A DNA stretch of 64,000 bases, taken from the NCBI GenBank assembly GCA_003481005.1, contig QUKC01000001.1, positions 1 to 64,000 of the forward strand. Reading direction: 5' to 3'. Below are positions 23,842 through 32,177 of the stretch, one piece after another. Both the position numbers and the translations under genes were made by a program. Numbering within the stretch: position 1 is the stretch's first letter; the number at the start of each line of letters is the position of its first letter. Under the pieces are notes generated by a model that was not told where the DNA came from, did not search any database, and saw only the letters and a list, made by a program, of their open reading frames with translations. This stretch comes from Firmicutes bacterium TM09-10 (GTDB lineage Bacteria; Bacillota; Clostridia; Lachnospirales; Lachnospiraceae).

Positions 23842-24365
23842 AGGCGGATTCCTCCTTTCTTTCGGCGGGTGACCGTCCTTTGGGGTGACAGCGGTGACGG
23901 TGGTGACAGCAGTTTTGGGATACCCCCTGCCGACTGCCGCAACTGTCACCCTCACCCCCTGCATGACGGTCATGTCGATGATGACGGTGTTTTTGGGATA
24001 CCCCCCTCGCAAGAGCCGTCACCGTCATGCCGCCATTCTTTTATCCGAAGCCGTAAGGCGTAGGATAGCAGGGCACAGCCCTGCCTTAAGGGAGTCCAGA
24101 GGGAACGTCTGGCACACGACTTTGCAGGGCAAAGTGTAGTGTGTTACACCCTGTAAACGCAGTCGGAAAAATCGGAATGATTTTTCTGACCGCAGGGGTG
24201 GTTTTACACGACCGAAAAGGGCGAGTAAATCTCACGCCTGCATTTTGCGTTTACGGGGTGTTCTCCCGTAGGGATGACAGCGGCAGGGTATCCTAAAATC
24301 ACTGTCACCACCGTCACTGCTGTCACCCGCAGGGCAGAGCCGCCAGCTTTACATGGCTTTAAGCG
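23842..24365. repeat. Origin-like repeat region: inverted copies of a 45-base GTGACGG...GGATACCC unit
   Basis: This gap of about 520 bases has no gene but holds diverged copies of one unit (GTGACAGC, GTGACGGTGGTGACAG, then TTTTGGGATACCCC). Copy A is at 23882-23926 on +, half copy D at 23980-24006 on +, copy B at 24286-24328 on -, and copy C at 24381-24426 on -, the last overlapping the 3' end of the helicase gene. Opposed repeats between a replication helicase and a relaxase fit an origin of replication or transfer. Confidence 0.65.
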
Positions 24366-25391
24366 TCAATGACAGTAACAGGGGGGTATCCTAATATCGC
24401 TGTCACCACCATCACCGCTGTCACCCGCCCTCCTTGCAAGGGCAATCCGCCTGCCGTCTTTCCTGCGGCTGTACTGGTAGCAGATACGGTTCTCGCTTAA
24501 AAATGTGGTGCGGTATTCATTCAGCCATTTCGTAATCACCGTGGGTATGGTTTCCGTTTCCCCCATAGCGGCTAACAGTTCCGTTGCCGTGCCTATCCAT
24601 TCTTCCTTATCCCTCATAAAATCCACCAACCGAAAAAGGACATCTGGTATCGTTTCTTTCGCAAGCTGCTCCTGCGTTTTCCGCTCCACAAGCTCCCAAC
24701 GGCAATCACGGAAACGCAGCGTGTATTCCTGATAAGGCGTGTCCCTGCCCGTCACATACAGCTTGGCGGTGTCAGACGCACGTTTCTCCTTTTCCAGAAC
24801 AAAGGTAGCGTCCGCACTCCCCGTTAATCCTGTCGTCCCAGACACCTTGTTGAACACGTCGCTGTCATTCTGCTTTCGGATGTGGTGTACGACAATGACC
24901 GCCAGAGAGTGCCTGTCGGCAAAGTCTTTGATGAGGGAGATGTCCCCATAGTCGCTTGCATAGGCATTGTCTTTTGAAGCTGTACGGACTTTCTGCAAGG
25001 TATCAATGACAATGAGCCTGCTGTCTGGGTAATCTTTCAGATAATCTTCAAGCTGCACGATAAGACCGTCTGACAGCTTGCAGCTTGCCACGGCAAAGTG
25101 GAGCCGCCCGCTTGCTTCGTCCGTCAAACGAAATAACCTGTCCTGTATGCGGCAGAACGTGTCCTCAAGGCAGAGGTAAAGCACATCGCCCTCCATTGTC
25201 GGCATATCCCATAAAGGGATTCCCTGCGACACGCATAAGCATAGCTTCAGCATGAGCCAGCTTTTGCCTATCTTCTGTGAGCCGCAGAACAGCGATAAGC
25301 CTGTCGGGATAAGGCTGTCCACCACAAAGGATGGTTTCTCAAGCGGTTCATAAAGGAGCGTTTCGGCGTTGACTGTCTGTAACTTCTGCAT
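24366..25391 (-). CDS. RepA-like hexameric replicative helicase / AAA_25 ATPase
   Basis: This 341-residue ATPase resembles RSF1010 RepA-type helicases used by mobilisable plasmids. Walker A is GLSLFCGSQKIGKSWLMLKL (about residues 31-50), Walker B LIVIDTLQKVR (about 125-135), with LAVIVVHHIRKQNDSDVF and the SGTTGLTGSADATFVLEKEK segment following. The C-terminal quarter is a winged-helix-like extension. The last codons (GDSGDGGDSDIRIPP) are encoded by one copy of the 45-base repeat unit, so coding and origin overlap. It is the replication protein of the MobV element. Confidence 0.85.
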   Translation of the reverse strand: MQKLQTVNAETLLYEPLEKPSFVVDSLIPTGLSLFCGSQKIGKSWLMLKLCLCVSQGIPLWDMPTMEGDVLYLCLEDTFCRIQDRLFRLTDEASGRLHFAVASCKLSDGLIVQLEDYLKDYPDSRLIVIDTLQKVRTASKDNAYASDYGDISLIKDFADRHSLAVIVVHHIRKQNDSDVFNKVSGTTGLTGSADATFVLEKEKRASDTAKLYVTGRDTPYQEYTLRFRDCRWELVERKTQEQLAKETIPDVLFRLVDFMRDKEEWIGTATELLAAMGETETIPTVITKWLNEYRTTFLSENRICYQYSRRKDGRRIALARRAGDSGDGGDSDIRIPPCYCH

Positions 25392-25893
25392 GGCTTTCCT
25401 CCTTTCGGGCGGTGTCGGTCACGGTTGGAGATATTTCTTCAATTTCCGCCTTTACTTTCTCCTTTGCAATCGCAACAGATTTCTGTATTGCCGAAGCGGT
25501 GCAATGCTCCATAGCGGCGATTTGGTAAAAATTGAACTCATACTCGTAGTAGAGCAGGAAACGCCGCCTTTGTATCTCTGGAAGGCTCCCAACCGCCTTA
25601 TAGAGCGTTTCATTCCGTTCTTCCTCAACCATGCGTTCATCAAGGCTCTTAGGCACACGCAACGCCCGTCTGTAAAGGGTTTCGTCCCATACCTCGTTAA
25701 ACTCCCTGTGCCGCTCGTCCCATTAGAAAAGATTCCTGTTCCTGCGCTCCATCTGCCGAAACTCCATAAAGAACTGTTCCGACACTTCCAACTCGTGGGA
25801 TTTGCCCTGCCCGTCCTTAAAGCTGATAAAATACCTTGTGCCGCTTTCCGTGGATTCCTCCCGAAGCGTGTATGCCTTAACCCTGTATGCCAT
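25348..25893 (-). pseudogene. Sigma-70-like gene with an in-frame TAA stop
   Basis: ATG 25893 (AGGAGG upstream) opens MAYRVKAYTLREESTESGTR and runs to RRNRNLF, where TAA at 25723-25725 stops it. The same frame resumes immediately with WDERHREFNEVWDETLYRRA and continues through LPEIQRRRFLLYYEYEFNFY and a region 4-like helix-turn-helix to 25348. No shift in frame is needed, so a single CAA/CAG-to-TAA-type change explains the break. The two halves could be separate peptides, read-through could occur, or the gene is simply dead. The 3' end overlaps the start of the RepA-like gene. Confidence 0.8.
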
Positions 25894-25910
25894 CCTGTTG
25901 TCCTCCTGCA

Positions 25911-25941
25911 AAAAATGAGTGAGGGGATTTCCATCCCTCAC
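25911..25941 (-). terminator. Terminator/attenuator ahead of the interrupted sigma gene
   Basis: GTGAGGG (25919-25925) pairs with CCCTCAC (25935-25941). On - it is followed by TCATTTTTTG, directly upstream of the next gene's ribosome binding site. Confidence 0.7.
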
Positions 25942-25976
25942 CCAGTAGCCCGCAGGATGGCAGGCTGTTTTAGAAG

Positions 25977-26402
25977 CTATAAAATTTTCCGCAGCTTCTT
26001 CCGCAGATGGTCTAACCTCGCATAGATGGCACCAGTCGTCAAATGCACAAGCGGGGCAATCTCCTTTGTGGAATACCCCTGCATTTTCAGCAGGACGATT
26101 TTCAAGGTACGCCCGTCCACCGTGACTAATACTTGATAGAGATTTTCGCTCTCAATCTCTTCCAGTAACTCCGCAACCGTACCCACTTCCGCCTGCCGCT
26201 CCCTGCCTGCCATGTCCTCAAGATATTCCGCAACGTCATTCGTCCATCGGTAAAACCGCCTGTTGGAATTGAAGTCTGCCCTGTCCGCCATGCGTATCTG
26301 CTCAATGGTCGCTTCATCAACGCCGCACTCACGCAGCAGCTTTTCCTCCGCTTCTTTCCAGATACGCCATTTCCTGTCCTCCCGTCCGTGGTTGTATGCC
26401 AT
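25977..26402 (-). CDS. Sigma-70 region 4-like regulator
   Basis: This 141-residue protein starts MAYNHGREDRKWRIWKEAEE. The C-terminus is a region 4-type helix-turn-helix: GRTLKIVLLKMQGYSTKEIA, PLVHLTTGAIYARLDHLRKK. The N-terminal part is helical and acidic with no clear region 2. ATG 26402 with GGAGG is chosen over the start five codons earlier. It is the second of three sigma-like genes in a row, each separated by a hairpin with a T tail. Confidence 0.78.
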   Translation of the reverse strand: MAYNHGREDRKWRIWKEAEEKLLRECGVDEATIEQIRMADRADFNSNRRFYRWTNDVAEYLEDMAGRERQAEVGTVAELLEEIESENLYQVLVTVDGRTLKIVLLKMQGYSTKEIAPLVHLTTGAIYARLDHLRKKLRKIL

Positions 26403-26440
26403 TCTTACTTCCTCCAATCAGAATTGATTGAGAGGGCAGA

Positions 26441-26482
26441 GAAAAGCCCCCTCATCTTCCCAAAGGAAAAAACAAGGGGGCT
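26441..26482 (-). terminator. Terminator between sigma-like genes
   Basis: AGCCCCCT (26445-26452) pairs with AGGGGGCT (26475-26482). On - the tail is TTTTCTC. It lies just after the stop of the 26497-27009 gene. Confidence 0.75.
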
Positions 26483-26496
26483 GAACGCCTTAAATT

Positions 26497-27009
26497 TTAA
26501 TTTTCTATTATCTTTCTTAGTTTTATTAGGATTCTGGCTTTGCGTTTGTTTACAACGCTCTGGGTTATGCCCAACCTCGCCCCGACTTCACGCTCGGAAA
26601 GTCCGTCAAAAAAGATTGCCTGTATCAGCTCCTGTTCACTATCCGACAGCAAAGGCAGGGCGGCTTTCAGCCTGTCCACCATGACCGCATTGACAACGGT
26701 TTCTGCAATGTCCACCGCTTCATCAGTGATAAAGTCCAGAGGATTCCCCTCGCTGTCCGTAAATCCGTCGAGAGATAGCAGTCTATTCTTTGTATCTAAT
26801 TTTTGCAGATAACGCCACCGTTCCTTGTCACGGTAGAAGTCTGTGTATTGCTCCCTCACGACTTCAAGCAGACAGCCTTGAATGGGGATAAACAGCTTGT
26901 CCATATAGGTCTGGTCGGATTCCCTGCAACGGCAGAACTCCGTGTAGGATAATTCCACATAGCCGCCACTTTCTCTGATATATACCTTTCTTGGTGCATA
27001 TTTCACCAT
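26497..27009 (-). CDS. Sigma-70 family RNA polymerase sigma factor
   Basis: This 170-residue protein is the most complete sigma-like protein of the MobV element. The N-terminal part (YVELSYTEFCRCRESDQTYM) is followed by a helical middle (REQYTDFYRDKERWRYLQKL) and region 4 (LPLLSDSEQELIQAIFFDGL, SEREVGARLGITQSVVNKRK). ATG 27009 with GGGAG upstream is preferred over the longer start at 27072. It is the first gene of the element's regulatory run. Its long leader (27010-27366) contains two terminators and may respond to a signal. Confidence 0.83.
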   Translation of the reverse strand: MVKYAPRKVYIRESGGYVELSYTEFCRCRESDQTYMDKLFIPIQGCLLEVVREQYTDFYRDKERWRYLQKLDTKNRLLSLDGFTDSEGNPLDFITDEAVDIAETVVNAVMVDRLKAALPLLSDSEQELIQAIFFDGLSEREVGARLGITQSVVNKRKARILIKLRKIIEN

Positions 27010-27116
27010 AAATATCTCCCATCTGAATTTTTGAAATGTAAAAAATCCAGATGGAGAGGCGGAGAACGACACCGCATATCAGAAACAGCCCTACGGCACT
27101 TTCCAACAAAAATCGA

Positions 27117-27154
27117 CAAAAGAAAAACCGCAAAGGCTCTGTGACCTTTACGGT
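27117..27154 (-). terminator. Terminator in the sigma gene leader
   Basis: ACCGCAAAGG (27127-27136) and CCTTTACGGT (27145-27154) pair with one wobble. On - the tail is TTTTTCTTTT. Confidence 0.75.
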
Positions 27155-27328
27155 TATAGGAAATAGTAATTCTATTGTATGGAGATTGTACTTCTACTTT
27201 CAAGGTGAGAAGTACCGTTGCACTGGCAGAAATTTTTTTAACTGGTTTCCTGCCGTTCTCTGATATGCTATGTATTGATAAATTTTGCTTCGTATGAGCA
27301 GATAGATAACTGCCCGAAAAAAGGACAT

Positions 27329-27366
27329 AAAAAAATCCCTCCAAATTTAAAAACAAATTCAGAGGG
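27329..27366 (-). terminator. Terminator upstream of the sigma gene leader
   Basis: CCCTC (27337-27341)/GAGGG (27362-27366) with inner AAATTT/AAATT pairing is followed on - by ATTTTTTTATG. Confidence 0.7.
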
Positions 27367-27605
27367 TAATTTAGGGTATAACAAAATAACCCACCCGAAT
27401 ATCGTTTTTTTTATTTGGTGAGTTTGTTCTTTCAAATACGAAACAAATGCTCATGTACGGTAAAGTATCACAAGAAAATTATGTCGAATTGACAGCCGCC
27501 TCCGCTATACCGAATAAGGAAATAAAGAGTCCTCAAATTTTGCGCTACTAAATGAAGACGAGCGGAAGTAATCTCCCGCTCGTCAGTAAACTTAACTATG
27601 CCATA

Positions 27606-28826
27606 TCAATCCCGCTTCTTTCCCGCCACCGGCACTAAGAACAGCGCGGGCAACAGCAGGAAAGCGGTACAGACCAGCCCCCAGGGTATGGACACCTGCT
27701 GGGCTACCAGCCCCACAATAGGCCCGCCGATGATCTGCCCGAAAGAGTCCAGCTGTCCGCTGGTGGAAAAGACTGTGGCGCGCATTTTCTCATCCACTTG
27801 GTCGTTCATCCAGGCGGCCAGCACAGGCTCCTTGATGGTGCGCATAAGCCCCGCCAGCAGGAACACCAACAACATGAACCAAAAGCTCCGCCCCACCGCG
27901 AAGAGAACCAGGAACAGGATATACCCGGCGCTGGTGGACATGACCACACTGGTTCGGCTGACAGTCCCTTTTTTCTCCATGCGGGCGATGAGCAACTGAG
28001 AAGCCAGAATACCTAAGCCGTTGCCGATAAGACTGATAACACCGAACCAAGTGACGCTGTTCAGCGGCCCGATAACGGGTATTACCGTGTCATCCAGAAA
28101 ATGAGCGGTGGAGAGCCGGTCAAAGCCTTCACTGGCAAGTCCCCCGCATAGTGTGATTGCTAAGAGCGCCAGCAACACAGGTGCGCCTTTCACAAAGCCC
28201 AGGTTGAGCTTGAACAGGCAGACAAAGTCTTTAAGCAAGCCCTGCCGTTCCTCAATAGCAGGGGAGAAGTTGGTTTCTGGCATGATGCGAACCATCACCA
28301 GCCCCAACAACAAGCACAAACTGCCCCCCAAGATGAGAGGCATTTGCAGGTTTATGTTTCCCAGCAGTGTGCCCAGCACCACGCCCAGAACGCCGCCGAT
28401 TTGCCCCATTTGACTGCCCCGCAGGAACACCTTGTCTATGGGTTTGTCCTCTTCCTCCGAGGCAATCCACGCCTCCAGAGCGCCGGTGATGAAGGTATCA
28501 CCGCAACCCCAGACAACCTGGGCCAGCAGAACCGGCGCGAACCACGGTAGCGCACCCTCCATCAGAAAGCCCAGGCCGTAGAGGAACATTCCAATCAGCA
28601 CCGAGCGCCGACGGCTATACAAATCCGCCACCACACCGGTGGGCATCTCGAACAGAAAGCAGGAGGTCTCCTGAACCGTCCCTACCAGGACAAGCTGGAA
28701 AGCATCCAGCTGCACCACCTCCAGGTGGTACACGATGGAAAGCACTGTGGACATAGAAACCGCCAGGGAACAGACAAATCGGAACAGCAGGTAGACAGAA
28801 TATGCCTTTGAATTTTTAGCAAACAT
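27606..28826 (-). CDS. tet(40): Tet(40) tetracycline efflux pump (MFS)
   Basis: This 406-residue major facilitator exports tetracycline across the inner membrane. The start MFAKNSKAYSVYLLFRFVCS and length match Tet(40) as I know it. Transmembrane helices are dense throughout, with the MFS loop motif GVVADLYSRRRSVLIGMFLY between helices 2 and 3. ATG 28826 gives the 406-residue form; an upstream in-frame ATG would add seven residues and run through the ribosome binding site. It lies 50 bases downstream of tet(O/32/O) on the same strand and is probably co-transcribed, the arrangement first described in gut Firmicutes. Confidence 0.93.
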   Translation of the reverse strand: MFAKNSKAYSVYLLFRFVCSLAVSMSTVLSIVYHLEVVQLDAFQLVLVGTVQETSCFLFEMPTGVVADLYSRRRSVLIGMFLYGLGFLMEGALPWFAPVLLAQVVWGCGDTFITGALEAWIASEEEDKPIDKVFLRGSQMGQIGGVLGVVLGTLLGNINLQMPLILGGSLCLLLGLVMVRIMPETNFSPAIEERQGLLKDFVCLFKLNLGFVKGAPVLLALLAITLCGGLASEGFDRLSTAHFLDDTVIPVIGPLNSVTWFGVISLIGNGLGILASQLLIARMEKKGTVSRTSVVMSTSAGYILFLVLFAVGRSFWFMLLVFLLAGLMRTIKEPVLAAWMNDQVDEKMRATVFSTSGQLDSFGQIIGGPIVGLVAQQVSIPWGLVCTAFLLLPALFLVPVAGKKRD

Positions 28827-28876
28827 GAAGTTACATTCTCCTTTCAAATCTCATTTTATATGACTTTTGCAAGCTG

Positions 28877-30796
28877 TTAAGCTAACTTGTGGAACATATG
28901 CCGAACCTTATCTATACGGCTATTCGGGCGGCGGGGTTGGCAAATAAATTTACCAATAGCTGGCTGGTATCCTTTTAACTCTGTCAAGCAGACTCCCTGC
29001 CCATTTGTGAAATAAGTTAAATCGTTCCTGTATTCTTGAATACATCTAGCAGGGATTTCTCCTTTCAGAATGACCTCGTCATTCTTTATCTGAGTACTTA
29101 CAATATCTGCACAATACCTTGGAGCATCATGATACGCCCGTGAGAGATATTCCTGCGGTGCATAAATTTCAAAGTGGAGATATGGCTCTAATAGTTCTGT
29201 CCCTGCTTTTTTTAAAGCCTGCTCCAATACGATAGGGGAAAGCAGCCGAAAGTCTGCGGGGGTACTTACAGGACTATAATACAATCCATATTCAAAACAG
29301 ATTTTACAGTCTGTCACTTTCCATCCATACAGCCCCTGCTCGCAGCCATAAAGAACCCCCTCCATAACCGCATTTTGGAACGATTGATTTAAATATCCAA
29401 GTGAAACTCTGCTTTCATACTGCACTCCGCTTCCAATAGGGAGCGGCTCTATGGACAACCCGACAGAAGCCCAGAAAGGATTTGGCGGGACTTCTATGTG
29501 GATGGTATATTCTGCTTTTCTAAGCGGTCTTTCCATATATATAACAGTAGGCTCTTTTATTTCTGCCTCCACATGATATTTTTCCTCAAGGATGGCACAA
29601 ATGACTTCCATCTGCACATTCCCCAAAAAAGATAACATAATCTCATGGGTAACAGTATCAATGTCAAAATGCAAAAGAGGGTCTGTATCAGCAATCTCTG
29701 CGAGGGCATTTAACAGGGCTTCCCTTTGCTCCGGCTTTTGCGGCTCTACCGTTGTCCGAAGTAATGGCATGGGATTATCAATCCGTGTTTTGTGAGGCAG
29801 GAGTTTTTCATTTCCCAGGATATCGTTCAGTTTCAAAGTATCATCAGCTAAAATAACAATTTCTCCCGGACAGGCATGGTCAGCCGGGACGATTTCACCA
29901 TTTGACGGAATACACATCTCTGTGATTTTTATTTTCTCTTTTTCAGATATTCTAATAACATCCCTCAAATGCAATGTTCCGCTATATATACGCACATAAA
30001 CAAAACGCCGCCTTTTCTCTGAATATTCAATCTTAAAAACCTGCCCGCATAGTTCAGATTGACCTTCAGGCGTTGATGAATAAAATTTACTGGCAATTAC
30101 TTCTATAAGCTGCCGAATCCCCAGATTGTTTTTAGCGCTTCCGTGATAAACGGGAAATAACGTTCCGTTTTGGAATCTCCTGTTTTCTTCCTGTTCCAGT
30201 TCTGACATTTTAAACGGTTTCCCTGACATATATTTCTCTAATAGTTCATCGTTTCCCATAATTACCGCATCCCACTGTTCCATATCGTCATTGTCCGTTA
30301 CATTTATATGGGGATGCTGCCCAACCTTTTGCTTCACTATAATTTCCGAAGAAAGCTTTGCTTTCATTTCCCGATATACCATTGGCAAATCAATCCCCTC
30401 TTGGTCAATTTTATTGATGAAAAAAATTGTCGGAATCTTCATTATCTGTAGTGCATGAAACAGTATACGGGTCTGTGCCTGTATGCCATCCTTTGCAGAA
30501 ACTAATAATACTGCTCCGTCTAATACGGATAAAGAACGGTATACTTCCGCCAAAAAATCCATATGGCCTGGCGTATCTATAATGTTGACTTTTACATCCT
30601 CCCACTGAAAAGATGTCACTGCTGTCTGGATAGTGATTCCCCTTTGACGCTCCAAATTCATTGTATCTGTCCTTGTTGTGCCTTCATCTACGCTCCCTAG
30701 TTCTGCAATTGCACCACTGGTATACAATAAACTTTCCGTTAATGTTGTCTTTCCTGCGTCAACGTGAGCCAGAATGCCTAAGTTAATTATTTTCAT
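28877..30796 (-). CDS. tet(O/32/O): Mosaic ribosomal protection protein Tet(O/32/O)
   Basis: This 639-residue GTPase related to EF-G releases tetracycline from the ribosome. G1 is [11 protein letters not shown] (residues 9-19), G3 DTPGHMDF (74-81) and G4 NKID (128-131). Residues 1 to about 295 and from about 389 to the end read as Tet(O). The block about 296-388 (starting [20 protein letters not shown] and including [16 protein letters not shown]) reads as Tet(32), giving the O/32/O mosaic. Breakpoints are judged from remembered sequences. Expression is controlled by the MRQGILK leader and the terminator upstream. Confidence 0.93.
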   Translation of the reverse strand: MKIINLGILAHVDAGKTTLTESLLYTSGAIAELGSVDEGTTRTDTMNLERQRGITIQTAVTSFQWEDVKVNIIDTPGHMDFLAEVYRSLSVLDGAVLLVSAKDGIQAQTRILFHALQIMKIPTIFFINKIDQEGIDLPMVYREMKAKLSSEIIVKQKVGQHPHINVTDNDDMEQWDAVIMGNDELLEKYMSGKPFKMSELEQEENRRFQNGTLFPVYHGSAKNNLGIRQLIEVIASKFYSSTPEGQSELCGQVFKIEYSEKRRRFVYVRIYSGTLHLRDVIRISEKEKIKITEMCIPSNGEIVPADHACPGEIVILADDTLKLNDILGNEKLLPHKTRIDNPMPLLRTTVEPQKPEQREALLNALAEIADTDPLLHFDIDTVTHEIMLSFLGNVQMEVICAILEEKYHVEAEIKEPTVIYMERPLRKAEYTIHIEVPPNPFWASVGLSIEPLPIGSGVQYESRVSLGYLNQSFQNAVMEGVLYGCEQGLYGWKVTDCKICFEYGLYYSPVSTPADFRLLSPIVLEQALKKAGTELLEPYLHFEIYAPQEYLSRAYHDAPRYCADIVSTQIKNDEVILKGEIPARCIQEYRNDLTYFTNGQGVCLTELKGYQPAIGKFICQPRRPNSRIDKVRHMFHKLA

Positions 30797-30835
30797 GTGA
30801 TTTTCCTCCTATCAACACCCAAAAAAGGGCATAAA

Positions 30836-30869
30836 AATACCCAGTGATAAATACTCCTATCACTGGGTA
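30836..30869 (-). terminator. Attenuator terminator in the tet(O/32/O) leader
   Basis: ACCCAGTGATA and TATCACTGGGT (30839-30869) form a strong stem. On - it is followed by ATTTTTATG. It sits between the leader peptide and the tet gene and should stop transcription without tetracycline. Confidence 0.85.
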
Positions 30870-31020
30870 AATAACTCCAATAGCCCCAAAACACTTATAT
30901 GTTTTCGGGCATATAAAATTACATGATAAAAGTATTCTTAAACTGGGTACAAAAAACTAAGCCCCATATTAAAAGTGAAACGGGACTGCTACTTTTTGTT
31001 CCCACTATCAAATTGACAGT

Positions 31021-31044
31021 TTATTTAAGAATACCTTGCCGCAT
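31021..31044 (-). CDS. tet(O)-type leader peptide MRQGILK
   Basis: ATG 31044 to TAA 31021-31023 encodes MRQGILK, preceded by AAGGAG. This short leader is typical upstream of tet(O)-family genes and takes part in attenuation. Confidence 0.8.
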   Translation of the reverse strand: MRQGILK

Positions 31045-31076
31045 ATTTATTAACTCCTTGTATAATACTGAATCTA

Positions 31077-31105
31077 ATTATATTCCTTAACCCTTTATTT
31101 GTCAA
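31077..31105 (-). promoter_or_regulatory. Consensus promoter of tet(O/32/O)
   Basis: On -, TTGACA (31105-31100), 17 bases, then TATAAT (31082-31077): a perfect sigma-A consensus pair, about 35 bases ahead of the leader peptide. Confidence 0.92.
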
Positions 31106-31122
31106 GCTGACAAACTAAAGCA

Positions 31123-31149
31123 GAAAAAGCGGCAGGATTTCCCCCTGCC
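31123..31149 (-). terminator. Terminator of tnpV
   Basis: GGCAGG (31131-31136)/CCTGCC (31144-31149); on - the tail is GCTTTTTC. It insulates tnpV from the tet promoter. Confidence 0.75.
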
Positions 31150-31162
31150 ACTAATCATCTGT

Positions 31163-31537
31163 TTATGCAAAAATAATTTCCTTTTCCACAATCTCCCTCG
31201 CACAAGCCCTTATGTTATTGAGGCATCCTGTCCATTCTAAGGCGTTTTCTGCCTTTAGCTGTTCCGTTATGCCCTGTGCCTGTTTCATACCCTCTATGAG
31301 CCTTTCAAAGCGTTCCTGTGCCTGTCTGTTGATGTCGGCAAGGTAGGCGTTTAGCCTGCCGCTTGTAAGAAGATTGGTGTATGTAACTTTACGGTACTGT
31401 TTTAGATAATCTAAATGCCGTTGCCCCCAGATGCCTATTGCCTGTTCTTCTTCGGCGGGTACAGTTAAGCACGGTATCAAATAATCCCCTTGCCTTTCGT
31501 ATTTGCCGCCCAGTTCCTCAAATAATGATTTTGCCAT
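31163..31537 (-). CDS. TnpV-family transposon-encoded protein
   Basis: This 124-residue protein has the TnpV signature: KSLFEELGGKYERQGDYLIP, CLTVPAEEEQAIGIWGQRHL, DYLKQYRKVTYTNLLTSGRL, NAYLADINRQAQERFERLI. TnpV is an accessory protein of Tn4451-type elements; its molecular function is not established. GGAGG precedes the ATG. It lies at the right edge of the tet segment, directly next to the truncated macrodomain gene, and so probably marks the former element's boundary. Confidence 0.88.
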   Translation of the reverse strand: MAKSLFEELGGKYERQGDYLIPCLTVPAEEEQAIGIWGQRHLDYLKQYRKVTYTNLLTSGRLNAYLADINRQAQERFERLIEGMKQAQGITEQLKAENALEWTGCLNNIRACAREIVEKEIIFA

Positions 31538-31588
31538 TGTCTGTTACCTCCACATTCTTTTTTATTTTGAATGTCCGCAAAATCCGTC

Positions 31589-31834
31589 CTACATCGGTCC
31601 TACAGTATGTATCACATAATCACATGACAGATTATATCCTTTTGTTATCTTTGCTTCTCCAGTCTCACATCCGTGTAGTGTCCTGCACTCCGCCAGAAGC
31701 TCCGGTCCTGCTGCTCTATGAATTGCACCATCTACACCGCCTCCGCCAAGAAGAGAGTTATTTGCTGCATTCACAATTGCCTGCACATCTGTTACTTTTG
31801 TTATATCTCCCATTAAAGTCTTAATTAAGTACAT
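31589..31834 (-). pseudogene. Truncated macrodomain (O-acetyl-ADP-ribose deacetylase-like) gene
   Basis: The first 80 residues of a macrodomain are present: [40 protein letters not shown] and [10 protein letters not shown]. The Asn-Ala-Ala-Asn and [10 protein letters not shown] loops bind ADP-ribose. The family is normally about 160-180 residues; here the frame stops one codon after HTVGPM, and the following sequence belongs to the tnpV side. It is a 3' deletion at the junction with the tet segment, so an active enzyme is unlikely. Confidence 0.82.
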
Positions 31835-32176
31835 TTAGTTCCATCCTTTCCAGATATCCGGCTGATAACCAAATGTTGATTGCTTTCCGTTTCTTACTAC
31901 TGGTGTTTTAATTACTTGTGGATTCTCAAGCACTTTTTCAAGCTTATCTTCATCTGCGATATACTTAATAAGAGCAAGTAAATCTTTGTCCTTACCATCC
32001 CAGTTAACCATATTTTCTAATCCACCATTTGCCTGAGCTACTGAATTAAATTCTCCTTTGCTCATACCTTTTTCTTTCATATCAATGAACTGATACTTTA
32101 TGCCCCGCTCCTTGAAAAAACGCTCCGCCTTCTTAGTATCATTGCATTTCTTTGTTCCAAATATCTGTATATTCAT
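31835..32176 (-). CDS. ArsC/Spx-family thioredoxin-fold protein
   Basis: This 113-residue protein has the ArsC/Spx fold: MNIQIFGTKKCNDTKKAERF, ERGIKYQFIDMKEKGMSK, and the late KTPVVRNGKQSTFGYQPDIW. The N-terminal motif has a single Cys (KKCNDTKK, CXXXK), so it lacks the Spx CXXC redox switch and is closer to the YffB/ArsC branch. Substrate is unknown. Its stop immediately precedes the truncated macrodomain gene start, so the two may have formed an operon. Confidence 0.8.
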   Translation of the reverse strand: MNIQIFGTKKCNDTKKAERFFKERGIKYQFIDMKEKGMSKGEFNSVAQANGGLENMVNWDGKDKDLLALIKYIADEDKLEKVLENPQVIKTPVVRNGKQSTFGYQPDIWKGWN

Positions 32177-32177
32177 A

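Larger units (their letters stand above)
27010..27605 (-). other. Non-coding leader and spacer between tet(40) and the sigma gene
   Basis: No gene is supported. Reading on -, the stretch holds GACGAGCG/CGCTCGTC (27566-27592) just after the tet(40) stop, a hairpin CCCTC/GAGGG with AAATTT inner pairs followed by ATTTTTTT (27329-27366), an AGAAGTAC/GTACTTCT stem near 27175-27215, and ACCGTAAAGG/CCTTTGCGGT followed by TTTTCTTTT (27117-27154). The last two T-tailed hairpins would stop transcription before the sigma gene, suggesting attenuation. The boundary between the tet segment and the MobV element lies somewhere here. Confidence 0.5.

Noticed and set aside
23842..24012. N-terminal extension of the MobV relaxase
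   Set aside because: The frame is open but runs through the 45-base repeats; MPYAILRFQKRK at 23841 is the conserved start with GGAGG upstream.
28877..30796. tet(W) or tet(M)
   Set aside because: Leader MRQGILK and most residues match Tet(O), with a central Tet(32)-like block.
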